The notes beneath the pieces are model-generated. The model was not told where the DNA came from and did not search any database. It worked only from the letters and a program-made list of their open reading frames with translations. A stretch of DNA of 64,000 bases from Lepidurus packardi. Lineage: Eukaryota; Arthropoda; Branchiopoda; Notostraca; Triopsidae. How positions within the stretch are numbered: position 1 is the first letter of the stretch; the number at the start of each line of letters is the position of its first letter. The translations under genes were made by a program, and so were the position numbers. Shown one piece after another: positions 30,074 to 40,381 of the stretch. Location of the stretch: positions 467,501 to 531,500 of the forward strand of contig JAKZAN010000003.1 of NCBI GenBank assembly GCA_023053545.1, written 5' to 3'.

Positions 30074-30667
30074 TTATTCATCATCATCATACAAAGCTCG
30101 ACAGGTTTGGTCAGTACACACAATTCGTAGGGGTTTCAATTGTAATCCATATCTTTGTTGAATTTGCTTTTCAACCCAGCGATCTTGTTGTAAAAGTCGA
30201 GTTTTACCGCTATTGCAACGAAAAGGAATTAGAATATTTTTCAAAGAATGATTTCGAGCTCGCTGTAAAGCCACATAAAGACACCATTGTCCACAAGCGC
30301 GCGATGTAGGATGTTGAAGGGTTAAAGGATGGTTTTGCCAGAGGTGCGAACCACACCATGTGGCAAAGTCCGGATGGTAGCTATGGATGTTTTGACCTAA
30401 ACTATCGAAAAATTCAACTGGTTGCAGCGGGGTGACAATAGCCGGAACATAAATTAAAAGCCAATGAACACCTTCATGTTGATGAGGGTGAGTGTTGCAA
30501 ATAACAAGTAAAGGTTTCCCAGAGTTGGACTTGAGACGAGTAAGATGGTCGCGAGGAATAACCCAAGTTTCAAAACCACGTTTTTGAATAACAGGGTCAT
30601 GACGCAAGATATGATAAAGCTGGCTAGTATTCATAGCTAAATAAATCAAGACTTTTATCCACTTCAA
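30074..30667 (-). CDS. Polinton maturation cysteine protease (adenain/Ulp1 type)
   Basis: 197 codons; a second Met at 30634 could be the true start. The catalytic pattern of adenovirus-type proteases is visible: HEGVHWLLI with the active His, EFFDSLG with the Asp/Glu-region, and SRACGQWCLYVAL with the nucleophile Cys. In adenoviruses and Polintons it cleaves capsid and core precursors during virion maturation. It lies downstream of the capsid gene as usual. The frame is intact. Confidence 0.9.
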   Translation of the reverse strand: MKWIKVLIYLAMNTSQLYHILRHDPVIQKRGFETWVIPRDHLTRLKSNSGKPLLVICNTHPHQHEGVHWLLIYVPAIVTPLQPVEFFDSLGQNIHSYHPDFATWCGSHLWQNHPLTLQHPTSRACGQWCLYVALQRARNHSLKNILIPFRCNSGKTRLLQQDRWVEKQIQQRYGLQLKPLRIVCTDQTCRALYDDDE

Positions 30668-30742
30668 AGGTTTGGTGTGTATTGATGATTCAAAGGTTCA
30701 CTGTCAACAAACATTTGAACCATGAAAACATAACTAATCAAC

Positions 30743-32035
30743 TCATTCAACGAGAATTTGACGAGCACTATCAATTTGCAACAAAGAATCTGTTTCGCTA
30801 AAAACAATCATAGTTAAAGAATCGACTACTGCTTTAGAAAAGCGAACATCTATTTTCAAATTCCCCTCTTTCAACATTCCAAAACCTTCGGTGACGGGAA
30901 TAATTTGAAAACCGTAAAGACGATAGTACTGTTGGTAAAGTTCACGTTCAAATGATAGTTCAACCTCTGAGTTCACTAGATTGTAACAATCTAAAAGCGA
31001 GTAATAACCCAACAGGTATTCATCAGAACCAACAGGAATACTTGGAAAAGGAACTTCTTCATTGTTGAGGGACACGCTTATGGTAGATACATTATGATGT
31101 TGAAACAGGTAAGGATTGCTGAGCCAATCACCCATGAAAGCTTTAGTAGGCAAGAAACCGATAACTATCCGTCGAGGAACGCGACGCAGGTAGGAATCTT
31201 CCACAGTTTTTTGCATGGTGCCAGCAGGTATGGTAAAAGAGCGAACGTCAGTTTTAAGAAAAGGATATTTGGCTACATTACCCCCCAACAACATTTTCTC
31301 CAATCCTAAGCGATATTCAGAATTGAGAGTATGAACTCGCAACACCATTTGAGCTTTTTCGATAACAACTTTGTAGGAATAAGTCTGTGTTGCAGGTAAC
31401 GCATTGTGGCTAATCAAGAAACTATCAGCTTGTCGATGTAACCGTAAGACGCAGCTTACATCGGGCAGCAACAGTTTGGGACATTGGAATAAATCCACAT
31501 TCAAGACGCCCATAAGTTCCACTAATTTAGATTTTTCTGTGAAAGTTTTACGCAAAAGAGACGAACTACCGGTTTCTATAACGTCAGCATTTTCATCTTT
31601 GATGTAGAGAGCAGCAGTACCAAAACTTCGATGATATTCTTCACCATGGCGTAGCAAACAATTTAAAAAACTTTTGTAACCGTAATTTTGCCCTGAAGAA
31701 GTGACAAGCGTATCGTTGAGATACAGATCAACTTGACTAAAGAGCGAATGAAGCAGATTGTTGACTGGAAAAACAGAATCTGAATCTGTAATATTAACCC
31801 CGTCGCTGCGTACAATTTTAACTTGCGCGTAAAGCTGGGGACGTTCCAGATCCAAAAATTGGTTGGAGTGGGTGGAAAAATTAAATTCTATAGGAGCTAC
31901 ATTGTCTTTGGATGACGCGCGAGTTTGAACAATAAAATCTTTAGATTGACTAATACCAGCTTCAGTATGAGGAATACTCAACAAGTCTAGTTTGTCTGAA
32001 ATGAAAGGTGTGCTACCCTCGCGGATGGTATCCAT
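30743..32035 (-). CDS. Polinton major capsid protein (double jelly roll)
   Basis: 430 residues, within the usual length of Polinton hexon-like proteins, which are often annotated as F54H12.2-like. Typical segments are present: PIEFNFSTHSNQFLDL near residue 48, LHSLFSQVDLYLND near 90, LLPDVSCVLRLHRQ near 190 and the late YYSLLDCYNLVNSEVELSFE. The start codon directly follows the stop of the core-protein gene (TAGATG). The frame is intact. Role: forms the icosahedral shell. Confidence 0.92.
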   Translation of the reverse strand: MDTIREGSTPFISDKLDLLSIPHTEAGISQSKDFIVQTRASSKDNVAPIEFNFSTHSNQFLDLERPQLYAQVKIVRSDGVNITDSDSVFPVNNLLHSLFSQVDLYLNDTLVTSSGQNYGYKSFLNCLLRHGEEYHRSFGTAALYIKDENADVIETGSSSLLRKTFTEKSKLVELMGVLNVDLFQCPKLLLPDVSCVLRLHRQADSFLISHNALPATQTYSYKVVIEKAQMVLRVHTLNSEYRLGLEKMLLGGNVAKYPFLKTDVRSFTIPAGTMQKTVEDSYLRRVPRRIVIGFLPTKAFMGDWLSNPYLFQHHNVSTISVSLNNEEVPFPSIPVGSDEYLLGYYSLLDCYNLVNSEVELSFERELYQQYYRLYGFQIIPVTEGFGMLKEGNLKIDVRFSKAVVDSLTMIVFSETDSLLQIDSARQILVE

Positions 32036-32599
32036 CTAACCGAATATATCGGCGGCTGTTTTTCGTTTAATTGAGCGCTTCTTGACACGAGGTTTTTTAC
32101 GTTTGACTGCTGAAGATTTACGTTTACGTCCGCTACCTGTTTGATAAGGTGCCACAGCACCCGCTAATTTTCGACGAGGACGACGACGACGACGACGAGG
32201 TGTTTTCACAACTGTGGTGCTAGACATACTGAGCTGTCGTTGAAGAGGAGTTTTGTTTAAGAATTGAATGAACCCTTGTCCAACTTGAGCTTTTGCATCG
32301 TTGGTGTTGCGTTGCAAAATTTCTTGACCCATTTGTTGTAAACTTTCCATACCTCGAGTTTTCATGGTGTCTGTCAATTTCTTACCCGATGAGACATCAC
32401 GAGCCACGTTTCTAACTAGATGTCTGAGCGAGGGTGCTACTAATCCACGGAAAATTGGTATTATGTAGCGCGAGAAAAATCCATAACCACGTTGACGGTG
32501 GTTGCCTCGATAAAAAGTTTCACCTCCACCACCTCGCTGTTGTGGGTTTAACGCCTTCATATAACATTCAACCGATAAACATCCCTTAAAAGGCGCCAT
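32036..32599 (-). CDS. Basic virion core / membrane-active protein (adenovirus pX/pVI-like)
   Basis: 187 residues from the ATG at 32599, which overlaps the penton gene by 14 bp. The N-terminal part has GGGGETFYRGNHRQRGYGF followed by a hydrophobic segment (RYIIPIFRGLVAPSLRHL), the pattern of Polinton proteins compared to adenovirus pVI/pX. The C-terminus is very basic with a run of seven Arg near residue 138 and several KRKK clusters, fit for DNA condensation and nuclear entry. Function is by analogy. Confidence 0.75.
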   Translation of the reverse strand: MAPFKGCLSVECYMKALNPQQRGGGGETFYRGNHRQRGYGFFSRYIIPIFRGLVAPSLRHLVRNVARDVSSGKKLTDTMKTRGMESLQQMGQEILQRNTNDAKAQVGQGFIQFLNKTPLQRQLSMSSTTVVKTPRRRRRRPRRKLAGAVAPYQTGSGRKRKSSAVKRKKPRVKKRSIKRKTAADIFG

Positions 32600-33455
32600 G
32601 AGAGCGAACTCGTTGTAGATGTAGTATAGCCGACACTGTCCCAGCTTGGAATAAAACAGGTAGACCAGTACCTGTCTTAATATAGATGTGAATTGTATCA
32701 ATGTAACCTCGACTAAGGGGGATATAGTAATTGTGATTAAAACTAACTGAGACTAGGTCACCCTCTCTCATTTCGGTGGAAAGAGGGATGGTGCGTAAAA
32801 GAGGAGCGCTGGTATCCCCCACGAAACTCGATTGTATAATATCACAATAAACGTATAAATTGTGAGCACCACTTTTCAGATCTGGTGTTAGACTCGAATT
32901 ACATTCCCCACGACCTTTGACCACCCGTAATTTGTCCTGATCCATGAACCCTAAGATAGCTTTAACCCGTGCCGGTAAAATAATTTCGCAAGCTTCCAAA
33001 TCGGAACTCGGGGGTAGTTTCAAGCTCACTGTTTTCTTTTTGTCACGGTAAACAAATTCGACTCTCCGAGATTTATCCAATAGAGTCGGAAACATACGGT
33101 CAAGACCACTGTTGAGATCGCTCACCAACCGATCTATAGAATCGTACACTTCCAAATTGTGTAAATTGATTTTAGTTAGCTCTTCCTTCGATGAAATTTC
33201 TACTACTTCTTTGGTTAAACCATCAGTCTGTTTTTTAGATTTGATTTCACTGTGTGCAATCATAAAATTCTCTTCTTCGCTTAAAGTATGCATACTGTTC
33301 ACAAATAGAAATTCCACCAAAGCCACCTCATACTCATCTACAGGGACATGTATTGGTTCGCACAATAGAGTTCGATAATTACTCATAGTATTATGAGGAT
33401 AATGCGACATGGATGAGTTAGAAGGTAACGTGATATACTTTTCATTGTGGGTCAT
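32586..33455 (-). CDS. Polinton minor capsid protein (penton, single jelly roll)
   Basis: 289 residues. Features of the Polinton penton family are visible: an N-terminal ITLPSNSSMSHYPHNTMSNY, DEYEVALVEFLFVNS near residue 40, and ARVKAILGFMDQD in the middle, then AHNLYVYCDIIQ and LRTIPL near the C-terminus. It overlaps the integrase stop by ATGA at its start and the core gene at its end, which suggests a tight transcription unit with the capsid genes. Role: capsid vertices. Confidence 0.87.
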   Translation of the reverse strand: MTHNEKYITLPSNSSMSHYPHNTMSNYRTLLCEPIHVPVDEYEVALVEFLFVNSMHTLSEEENFMIAHSEIKSKKQTDGLTKEVVEISSKEELTKINLHNLEVYDSIDRLVSDLNSGLDRMFPTLLDKSRRVEFVYRDKKKTVSLKLPPSSDLEACEIILPARVKAILGFMDQDKLRVVKGRGECNSSLTPDLKSGAHNLYVYCDIIQSSFVGDTSAPLLRTIPLSTEMREGDLVSVSFNHNYYIPLSRGYIDTIHIYIKTGTGLPVLFQAGTVSAILHLQRVRSHGAF

Positions 33456-34659
33456 GGTGACTGTCGACTAGATCGCATGCGACCCGAATACAGATTGCTG
33501 GGAGGTTTTAAAGTCTTCCGTGTGCGGACAAAGTCTTGCCAGAAAGGTGTTAACTCTCGAGCGTTTACCCAAGTATTGAACTCGGTTGGCCAACCTTTCC
33601 ATGTTATATAGTACTCGGTCTCACCCACCGAGTTGCAACGTTGTTTGAGCACTTTTTCGATGGGGTACAAAGCTTTAAAGTTAGGTGGCGCCACATGGGT
33701 TAATTCAATACCGTAAAATTGACCAATAATATCTTCATTTTGGAGATCAACTAAATTGTAAGTTACAGGTTGAGTAAGATTCACCGTTTCAATCTTGTAT
33801 ATCTCGTATGTGTTTTGAACAATATAGCCTTTATTAAAAAATGGTTTTGTATCGTTTTTAATCCGTACGTAATCACCTACACTGAAGGTGGGCTGACGAG
33901 TTTTAACAGCTGCACTGCGCATCTTATGAATATGTCGAGCTACCTCATCTTGGTTTTCCACGGTGACTTCCACAGGAGCCCGACCAATGGTTCGATGGTA
34001 ACTCCGATTGTAGTTATCCACTAATTGTGGCAACACATCTATGAAACGTTCGGTATGATGTTGAGTCATGTAACGCGAGATTCGCTCTAGGAGGGTGCGA
34101 TGGACTCGTTCCACAATCGGTGCTTTAGTTTCTTGAGTCCGAGTTAGATAAAATTTGACACCTACGTCTTTAAGATATTTTTGGAACGCGTGATTGAGAA
34201 ATTCTGTACCCTGATCCGTGTTGAAATGTTTGGGTATTAATCTTGTGTTTGTAATATGTTGTTGTAAGGTTGCGAGTACAGTAGGTCCAGTCTTGTTGGA
34301 GATAGGATAGACCCAGAGATAACGACTATGAACATCAATAATAGTAAAAAGAAAGTTCATTCCATTATTCATTCGACTCCAGCGTTGTACATCAACCAAA
34401 TCAGCCTGCCAAAGATCATGAAGCGTAGAAGTGATTACATATCGACGTGGAAAGCGACGAGGATTGTTCCGATGTAGAGTATAACTATTAAGATAGCTCA
34501 AAGCTTGCGGGCGGTGGTAAGGTTAATATTAGCGGCTTTCGGGTATTGCTGTTTGGCGTAACGCAACAAACGTTGTAAACCACCATAAGCACCCAAAGAC
34601 GAAGGATCCGTATAGAGTTGATGCCAATCGTCTCGAGTAAGCCATGTCTTTTCTACCAT
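33452..34659 (-). pseudogene. Polinton integrase (rve family with chromodomain), frameshifted
   Basis: The ATG at 34659 opens a frame that ends at a TGA at 34498; the rest of the protein is in the next frame from about 34510 to 33452. The total span is 1208 nt, one base short of a whole number of codons, so a single-base loss near 34500 explains it. The core has LWQADLVDVQ and FNTDQGTEFLN (two catalytic Asp) and APIVERVHRTL (Glu). A chromodomain follows near the C-terminus (YYITWKGWPTEFNTWV). Without the break it would be the usual ~400 residues. Confidence 0.87.
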
Positions 34660-34660
34660 T

Positions 34661-35521
34661 TCAAACTAAATTTTGCCACTGAGGACTTGATCCAGCTCGA
34701 GCGCGTTTATACGATCGGGTGACTCTAGGGCTGGGTGGAGTGATACCGCGCGAATGGAGCAGTTTCAAACGTTCAATCTCTTTTAGCCGTTTCTCTTTAA
34801 CAATAAGCTGGGTGGGAAAATTAATATCGGCTAACGCGCGTGAAAAATCATCCATTCGAGGTAAAAAGCGACCCTTGTTGTGTGAAAAGAGATCTCTCAT
34901 GTAATCTGACACATGGCTGTTTTCTATAGTTTCCCCATATAGTTTTAGAGTACTGTCAGGATTAACTGTAATTATGTGTGCATATTCAGGTTTTGTAAGA
35001 TACTCGCTAGCTGTCAACGCTTTCTCACGATATTGGTCGTCCACTTTAACCATAAATTGGGTAACGCTGGGGGTCTCTTCAACACTTGACTGCAATGGAC
35101 TATCATACATGTCGGGTTTAGAAATGTTATTAATCGGTGTTTGAAAGGGTTGTGGTGAAAAGCTGCGAGTGTGGTTTACACGTGTGGGTGTTAAATCACT
35201 CTCAACACCCTCATGTTTTAAAGATGGAACCGTGGGAACAGGGGGTAAAGAAACATGTGTTGACGATGCAGCCCTCTCATGACCTGGGTGAGCAGCCTTG
35301 TAGCGTTGAAACGTTTTTTCAAACAGGTGCAACTTATTCTCAATGCTTAATTCAGGATTATTGAGAATATTCCGCATTTCCTCTTCCGCCCGATAAAATT
35401 CTGTTAGTTTGAAACTGGGGGGCGGTTTTATGGCAGACTGCGATTCCCGATGCAAAACTTGATCAATTTTGTTGGCTATGTCTAGCGGCACTAACCGCAT
35501 GGGACGCGCTGCTTTGGCCAT
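34661..35521 (-). CDS. Conserved Polinton protein of unknown function
   Basis: 286 residues, mostly hydrophilic, with a helical N-terminal third (EFYRAEEEMRNILNNPELSIE), a proline/serine-rich middle and a conserved C-terminus (TASEYLTKPEYAHIITVN; SPRVTRSYKRARAGSSPQW). Similar proteins with a basic, Trp-containing tail are found next to integrase in many animal Mavericks; no activity is known to me. It ends 2 bp before the integrase start and overlaps the next upstream gene by 59 bp. Confidence 0.7.
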   Translation of the reverse strand: MAKAARPMRLVPLDIANKIDQVLHRESQSAIKPPPSFKLTEFYRAEEEMRNILNNPELSIENKLHLFEKTFQRYKAAHPGHERAASSTHVSLPPVPTVPSLKHEGVESDLTPTRVNHTRSFSPQPFQTPINNISKPDMYDSPLQSSVEETPSVTQFMVKVDDQYREKALTASEYLTKPEYAHIITVNPDSTLKLYGETIENSHVSDYMRDLFSHNKGRFLPRMDDFSRALADINFPTQLIVKEKRLKEIERLKLLHSRGITPPSPRVTRSYKRARAGSSPQWQNLV

Positions 35522-35840
35522 GGCGACGTAAAAAAGCTAAAGCGGGGTTAAGTACGTTTAAAATAAATCCTCCACCCTTCTGTACTATTCGTTTATGACG
35601 ATAGCGGAAACTCTGTTTGGATTGAGCCAAATCTCGAAGAATAGACTTGAAACGACGTAGCTTTTGTTTCTCTTTTTCCTGAAGAGGGATAACACCCTTG
35701 ACTAAATTCAAGATGATTTCGCAAATAACGTTAATAAGGGGTCGGTCAGCGTTCTGAAGGATAATTTGACGGAGTTTGGGCTGACAGCGACATAAAGTTT
35801 TCAAATAAGGTTTGTATTTCTTCACCTGTTTAAGACACAT
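35463..35840 (-). CDS. Small basic conserved Polinton protein
   Basis: 125 residues, strongly basic, with the core LQNADRPLINVICEIILNLV, KLRRFKSILRDLA and VQKGGGFILNVLNPALAFL. This pattern recurs in animal Mavericks between polB and the integrase block, where its function is unknown. The Gly-rich hydrophobic end could be membrane-active or a capsid-contact segment; that is inference. Intact. Confidence 0.7.
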   Translation of the reverse strand: MCLKQVKKYKPYLKTLCRCQPKLRQIILQNADRPLINVICEIILNLVKGVIPLQEKEKQKLRRFKSILRDLAQSKQSFRYRHKRIVQKGGGFILNVLNPALAFLRRHGQSSASHAVSAARHSQQN

Positions 35841-35886
35841 CCTCTCGTTGTCTGTTTACCTCCAAAGCCAGTGTGCGACTAAAGGT

Positions 35887-36030
35887 TTACCCACTCGAAG
35901 ATCGCGCTTTAAAGGCTAAAATAAGACGCGTCATAATCGACAACCATTCAGCTAGAGTTTGAAGGGTTTGCGTGGCAACCTGTCGACAGCGAGTGCGCCA
36001 TTTCTTCCCAAATCTTTTATCATGAACCAT
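35887..36030 (-). CDS. Possible 47-residue Polinton microprotein
   Basis: ATG at 36030, stop TAA at 35887. The N-terminus is basic (KRFGKKWRTRCRQ) and the rest is an amphipathic/hydrophobic helix (LAEWLSIMTRLILAFK). It fills the gap between polB and the small basic gene, in the same direction. No family recognised; it may be chance. Confidence 0.35.
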   Translation of the reverse strand: MVHDKRFGKKWRTRCRQVATQTLQTLAEWLSIMTRLILAFKARSSSG

Positions 36031-36857
36031 CTTGCAGCTTCAAAGGTTGAGTGACAACTAAACTAGACATGGGTTATAGACACAATTTAAACTTTATTCA
36101 TCATCTTCATTACAATATCCGTAAGCGTGACTGGTAACAAGATCTGGGAGCCAGAAACGTTTATCATCAAGAGCAGACAATGACAATTTACGAGTTTGAT
36201 AAGTATAAATTTGATGGTTGAATGAGCGGAGAGTGGTATTGGTAGTATATACCTCGCTGCGCTCACCATACAACACTTGACGGTAAAGGTCTAACGATAA
36301 TTCACGACGGGTGGCTTCTCGGGTAGTGCCCTTGGCCTTTCGTTGTTCTTCACCCGTGTCAAAACGTATACAATAGAGTTTGGGTCGTAAAGCTACAATT
36401 TCCACAATACGGTTTTGTCCAGCCTCGTTCTTAAACATGCCTAGACGTTTATCGTTGTCAGCATAGTAATATGGACTGGATGGATGTTGGTTGGAGGTAT
36501 CAAAGTGGGTGGTTAGACGATGACACATCTCTTCCCAGAATCCGGTAGGGCTTTCCACACTGTAGCAAAAACTGTCGGTATCGGTAAAAACCAAGCGGCA
36601 GCGCGAACCAAAATGTGGGCGAATAATGTTGTAGTGGAAATCGTACATATGCATTTTGGCTAATTCCAATATTGCAAAACCTACAAGAATTGGTTTGTTA
36701 TAAAAAACGTCGGTTTTTCTCATCTGGATGAGTGCTAAATCATTCGAAATGCGTCGTGCATGGCTGAAGGCTGGACTGGCTGTTAAACTCACAAGAGTTT
36801 TCTCGTTGTTTATTACGTAGATGTTGACTCGGTTGTCTACGTTTTCTACAGTTTTAC

Positions 36858-36914
36858 CTGAAATGTTAACCGAAGGTTAGTCAAAAGTATGAGTTTAAGT
36901 TAGAATGATTTTAC
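36858..36914 (-). other. 57-nt spliceosomal intron in polB
   Basis: In sense direction it begins GTAAAATC and ends ACATTTCAG, with a branch-like GACTAAC 18-24 nt before the end. It falls inside motif B after NNSIF and its removal restores the frame in phase 1; unspliced it contains two stops. Confidence 0.88.
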
Positions 36915-38170
36915 CAAAGATGGAATTATTCATCAGTTTGAACGATTCACGATCAGCGTCATTGGTGGCGGCAGCTCGCAAAGCGGTGTTGCATTCGATG
37001 TAGGGCTGAAACAGCGTTGTCTGACGAAATCTGATACCACCATGCATTCGGGTCACTAACAATCCGTGACTTAAAGCCAGCTGCAACATTCTGTAATGAA
37101 TCAGATATTTTTCTTTAGCGTTTAAGGTGACACATAGTTTTTCAACACGAGAGGGAAATGTTTTCCCATCCTTCAGATAATGCTCTTGGATTGCGGGGCT
37201 TAGCATATCCCATGTTATTTGTTCTTTGCGGGGGAGAAAGGGAAAATCGTCGTGTTCTTCGTGTAAATGGGCAGGATATTCCATGTCGACTAGTAGGGCA
37301 TAACCATAGAGCGAATCTGGGGTTAACGAGAGGATTTCGTTCAAACTGGGGCATTCTTTGGTTGATAACCAGCAAATTCCATCGGTGGGTAAAGCTTGAA
37401 CCATCGCCCATCCATACAAGTTGTTAGCATCGATATATTCGATGGAGCTATTAGGGCGTGTAGGATCATAATGCGGCAAGTCTGGTAAATTGGCTACAGC
37501 ATGACGTTGGGACACCATGGTTAGCCCCCCTCGCACGTTTTGTTTAACCATACTATGCATGGTTACATCGGTCATAAGTTCCATCGTCACCCCCGTTGTG
37601 TACAAACAGGCGTTCCAGCTAAAATGCGAAATGCTGTAAAAATGGGCTACATCCAAACCCGAATGGTGATAGGTTGTTTGACGTAAGGTGGAAAAGCAGT
37701 CGGCTAGAATGCGGACATCGCACTCTAAATACAAGTTGTGATAGTCGCGTAATGTGCGACATTGGAAAGTATCCCAAACGTTTTGTGCATGAATGTAATC
37801 CTCATCTGAAACTGAGCAACCAGTTAGGGTGGAGAAAAAGGCCAGTTGAGATGGTAAATGTGGTAAATCGAGAGCTGTCAGACTAGTCATGAACTCGTAG
37901 GGAAATATCCCTTTGCGCGCTAAGAGTTTGAGTTTCTCTTGATTCCCCGCTACCGCAGCCGCACGGTTCAAACATTGAAAGGAGTGGAGCCCCTTTTTCA
38001 AGAGAACTTGAGCCCAACGTTCCAAACTAGTGTTCATAAATTGAAGACTGTCCAGAAAGCGAACGTTATCAACTTTAAAAGTCAAGAACTTTTCCATGGA
38101 TTTGGGGATAATGTCAATGTCTTGCCCGTAATGCTCCAATGCTTGACAGATGAAGTGTCCATCGTAATTC

Positions 38171-38223
38171 CTAGAAACAACAGATTATTTGGATTCGGTT
38201 TATCGGTTTTCACAGATACTTAC
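38171..38223 (-). other. 53-nt spliceosomal intron in polB
   Basis: Begins GTAAGTATC (near-perfect donor) and ends TTGTTTCTAG. Removal in phase 2 joins the two polymerase frames through the conserved YFHNL segment; unspliced the first codon boundary gives TAA. Confidence 0.92.
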
Positions 38224-40195
38224 TGTAAATTGTGGAAGTAGACAGGTAATTCGTAGTTTTCCAATTTACAATGGAGATTACAACCTTGGTGAGCAATACC
38301 CCGGAAAGAACCGTCAAAATGATCATGATCTATCATACGCTCGGACAAATCTTGGGGTAAGGGTTTCTTGCAGTGTACGCATATAGTAGCTGTATGTCGG
38401 GCTCTTATTGCCATTGACACATCTTTTTCATTGAGGGGAAAATTTGTTGAGCGCACCACTTGTTCAAGATTTGCTGCTGTTTCTAAGATGTTTTGTAGGA
38501 AAATCTGACCTGCATTAGGGCCAACATAGCGCTGGTATGCCACTTCACTCCCCTGCAGGTCGAGCACCAAATAACAAAAAGATAGAGCTTCGTGACGATG
38601 AAGCTTTTGATTGACGGGAGAGTGTTCTTCATCAGTTGGATCATAAGAAACTAAAAGAGATTCAAAATCGGCAAAAGCTATGTAAGGGGCACGTTGTGCT
38701 GCATTAAAACATCGCATCTGAACAAAATCGTTCTTCCCAGGAGTGGGGAGTCGAACTGCTTTTTGTTTGTTTTCCAAACAGTACATTTTATGAGCATCTA
38801 GGGACCGGGAACTTTTAAACGCATTTAGACATTTGAGACAATAATGATCCTTATGTAGTTGATCTTTACCCAACAAACGATTTGGTGAAAGAATAGGCCA
38901 GAAATGTCCTTGTCCCGGACCGGTGCATGTATACAAAAGATTAACCGGTTCTTGGCAGAGGGTGGTGTTGGGTTTGAAAAAGGTTTTCCCAGAAATACGA
39001 AAAGGATAAATATTTCGAGGGGTGGCAACAAGAGTTGGTGGGAGTTTAGAGCGTTTAGGATTTTCTGCTTCTTCATCACTCTCGTCAAAACATCCAAACG
39101 GTAAAGTATCAAAAGCTAAGATATTAATAGCGATTGAATGGGCTTCTTCAAAAGCAGTTATGTCTTGAATTTTAACAGGATAGGTTAGCACTTGTGGATT
39201 AATGGTCGGTAATCTGTCGGGATAACGGGCGAAGAGATCATCTAAACTTTTAGCACTATGATGTTTTATAAAAAACTGAGAATTTTCGTCAGTTGCAGCA
39301 TGTTGACGAGCTAGCACCGCTTTGACCGCGTAGACAAAACATTGATCACCGCAACGTTCGATATTAACAACAGCTTTGCGTTTAGCGATGCCGGCAGGTA
39401 AATGTATCTGGTGAGAGTCGTTACCACTACCTGCCATAGGAACAAACGTGGTCACTGAAGCTCGAAGCTCACTAATGTACTCCACGCCAACCAGAACCAG
39501 CTTGATTCTGACGATTGTGGATCACGTTGGCAATATGATCAAATGCATTTTGCATAACTTGATTTAAATCTGAAGTTGGGAGCACGATAACATACACACT
39601 GTGGAAAAAACGGGGGTAGCGTTCGCTGCGGTTGATTTCAGGAGTGTTTATGATTTTACTCATAACGCTATGAACTACAAATTTGATTTACACAGACAAA
39701 CTCTTTCGTAGTTGAGCTTTCAATAATCCGAGAATTTGTGAACTATACTCGCTCATCAATTGTTCGGCTGTTACAATCGGGTAACGCTCAGGTCCAACAA
39801 TCAATCGATATTCCCGCAAACGTCCAGCTAGTGTACTATTCAATTCAAAAAATTAATTGTGGTTAGATTCAATCGATTGCGGTGGTGGTATATTGGGTGT
39901 GAGAGGTTCTGCAACACTTGTTGGAGGGGGTGGTGAAAGGGCGATCGTTGGCAGAGGATTTAAAATTTGACGACGACGTTTCAAACGTCGTTGTCGACGC
40001 TTGATGCCGCGATTGAGAGTTCGAGTACGGATTGATGGGTGTGGAGCGAGGAATTCTTCGCCAGCACCTGCTTGTGACTCGTCATCCTCATCAACATCAA
40101 TACCTAATTCACGAATCAAATCGCCCAAGATTGGACTATATTCAGAATTCATTGTCAAACGCTGTCCTGAGGGCTACTGAGCACGATTTTCATGG

Positions 40196-40381
40196 TGATT
40201 GATGATTGAAGAAAACACCCATCGTGTCAAAGGACCAGTCTTGATCATGGTCATTTCCCCATGTGAAATGTTGGTAGTAAAAATTGTTTCGAGATAATTT
40301 GGAATTAATAAAACATGTGGTTAACTCCACAGGGCTGTTGTCGACTAATCTCAAATAGACTACAGCCAAGTCTTCAGTCAT
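40196..40381 (-). pseudogene. Truncated copy of the 147-residue Polinton accessory gene
   Basis: 62 residues homologous to the N-terminus of the 1918-2361 gene, then a stop 3 codons after the deletion junction at 40195-40202. The rest of the gene and the whole ATPase are missing. Confidence 0.85.

Larger units (their letters stand above)
36094..40152 (-). pseudogene. Polinton DNA polymerase B, two introns, damaged 5' part
   Basis: Coding parts 38224-40152, 36915-38170 and 36094-36857 add up, with correct codon phases, to about 1316 residues. Visible motifs: AFADFES (exonuclease I), an HNH/endonuclease VII-like zinc region (CVHCKKP, DHDHFDGSFRGIAH), YLECDVRILAD (exonuclease III), YIDANNLYGWAM (motif A), KLMNNSIFGK (motif B) and FTDTDSF (motif C). 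Compared with the intact copy at 1-1078 it has stops at 39853-39855 and 39688-39690 and a 2-nt loss near 39484. The catalytic part downstream is undamaged. Confidence 0.9.

Noticed and set aside
36858-38223. Reading the two gaps in polB as disabling mutations
   Set aside because: Both have GT..AG borders, a size near other introns here, and correct phases; splicing restores conserved motifs.
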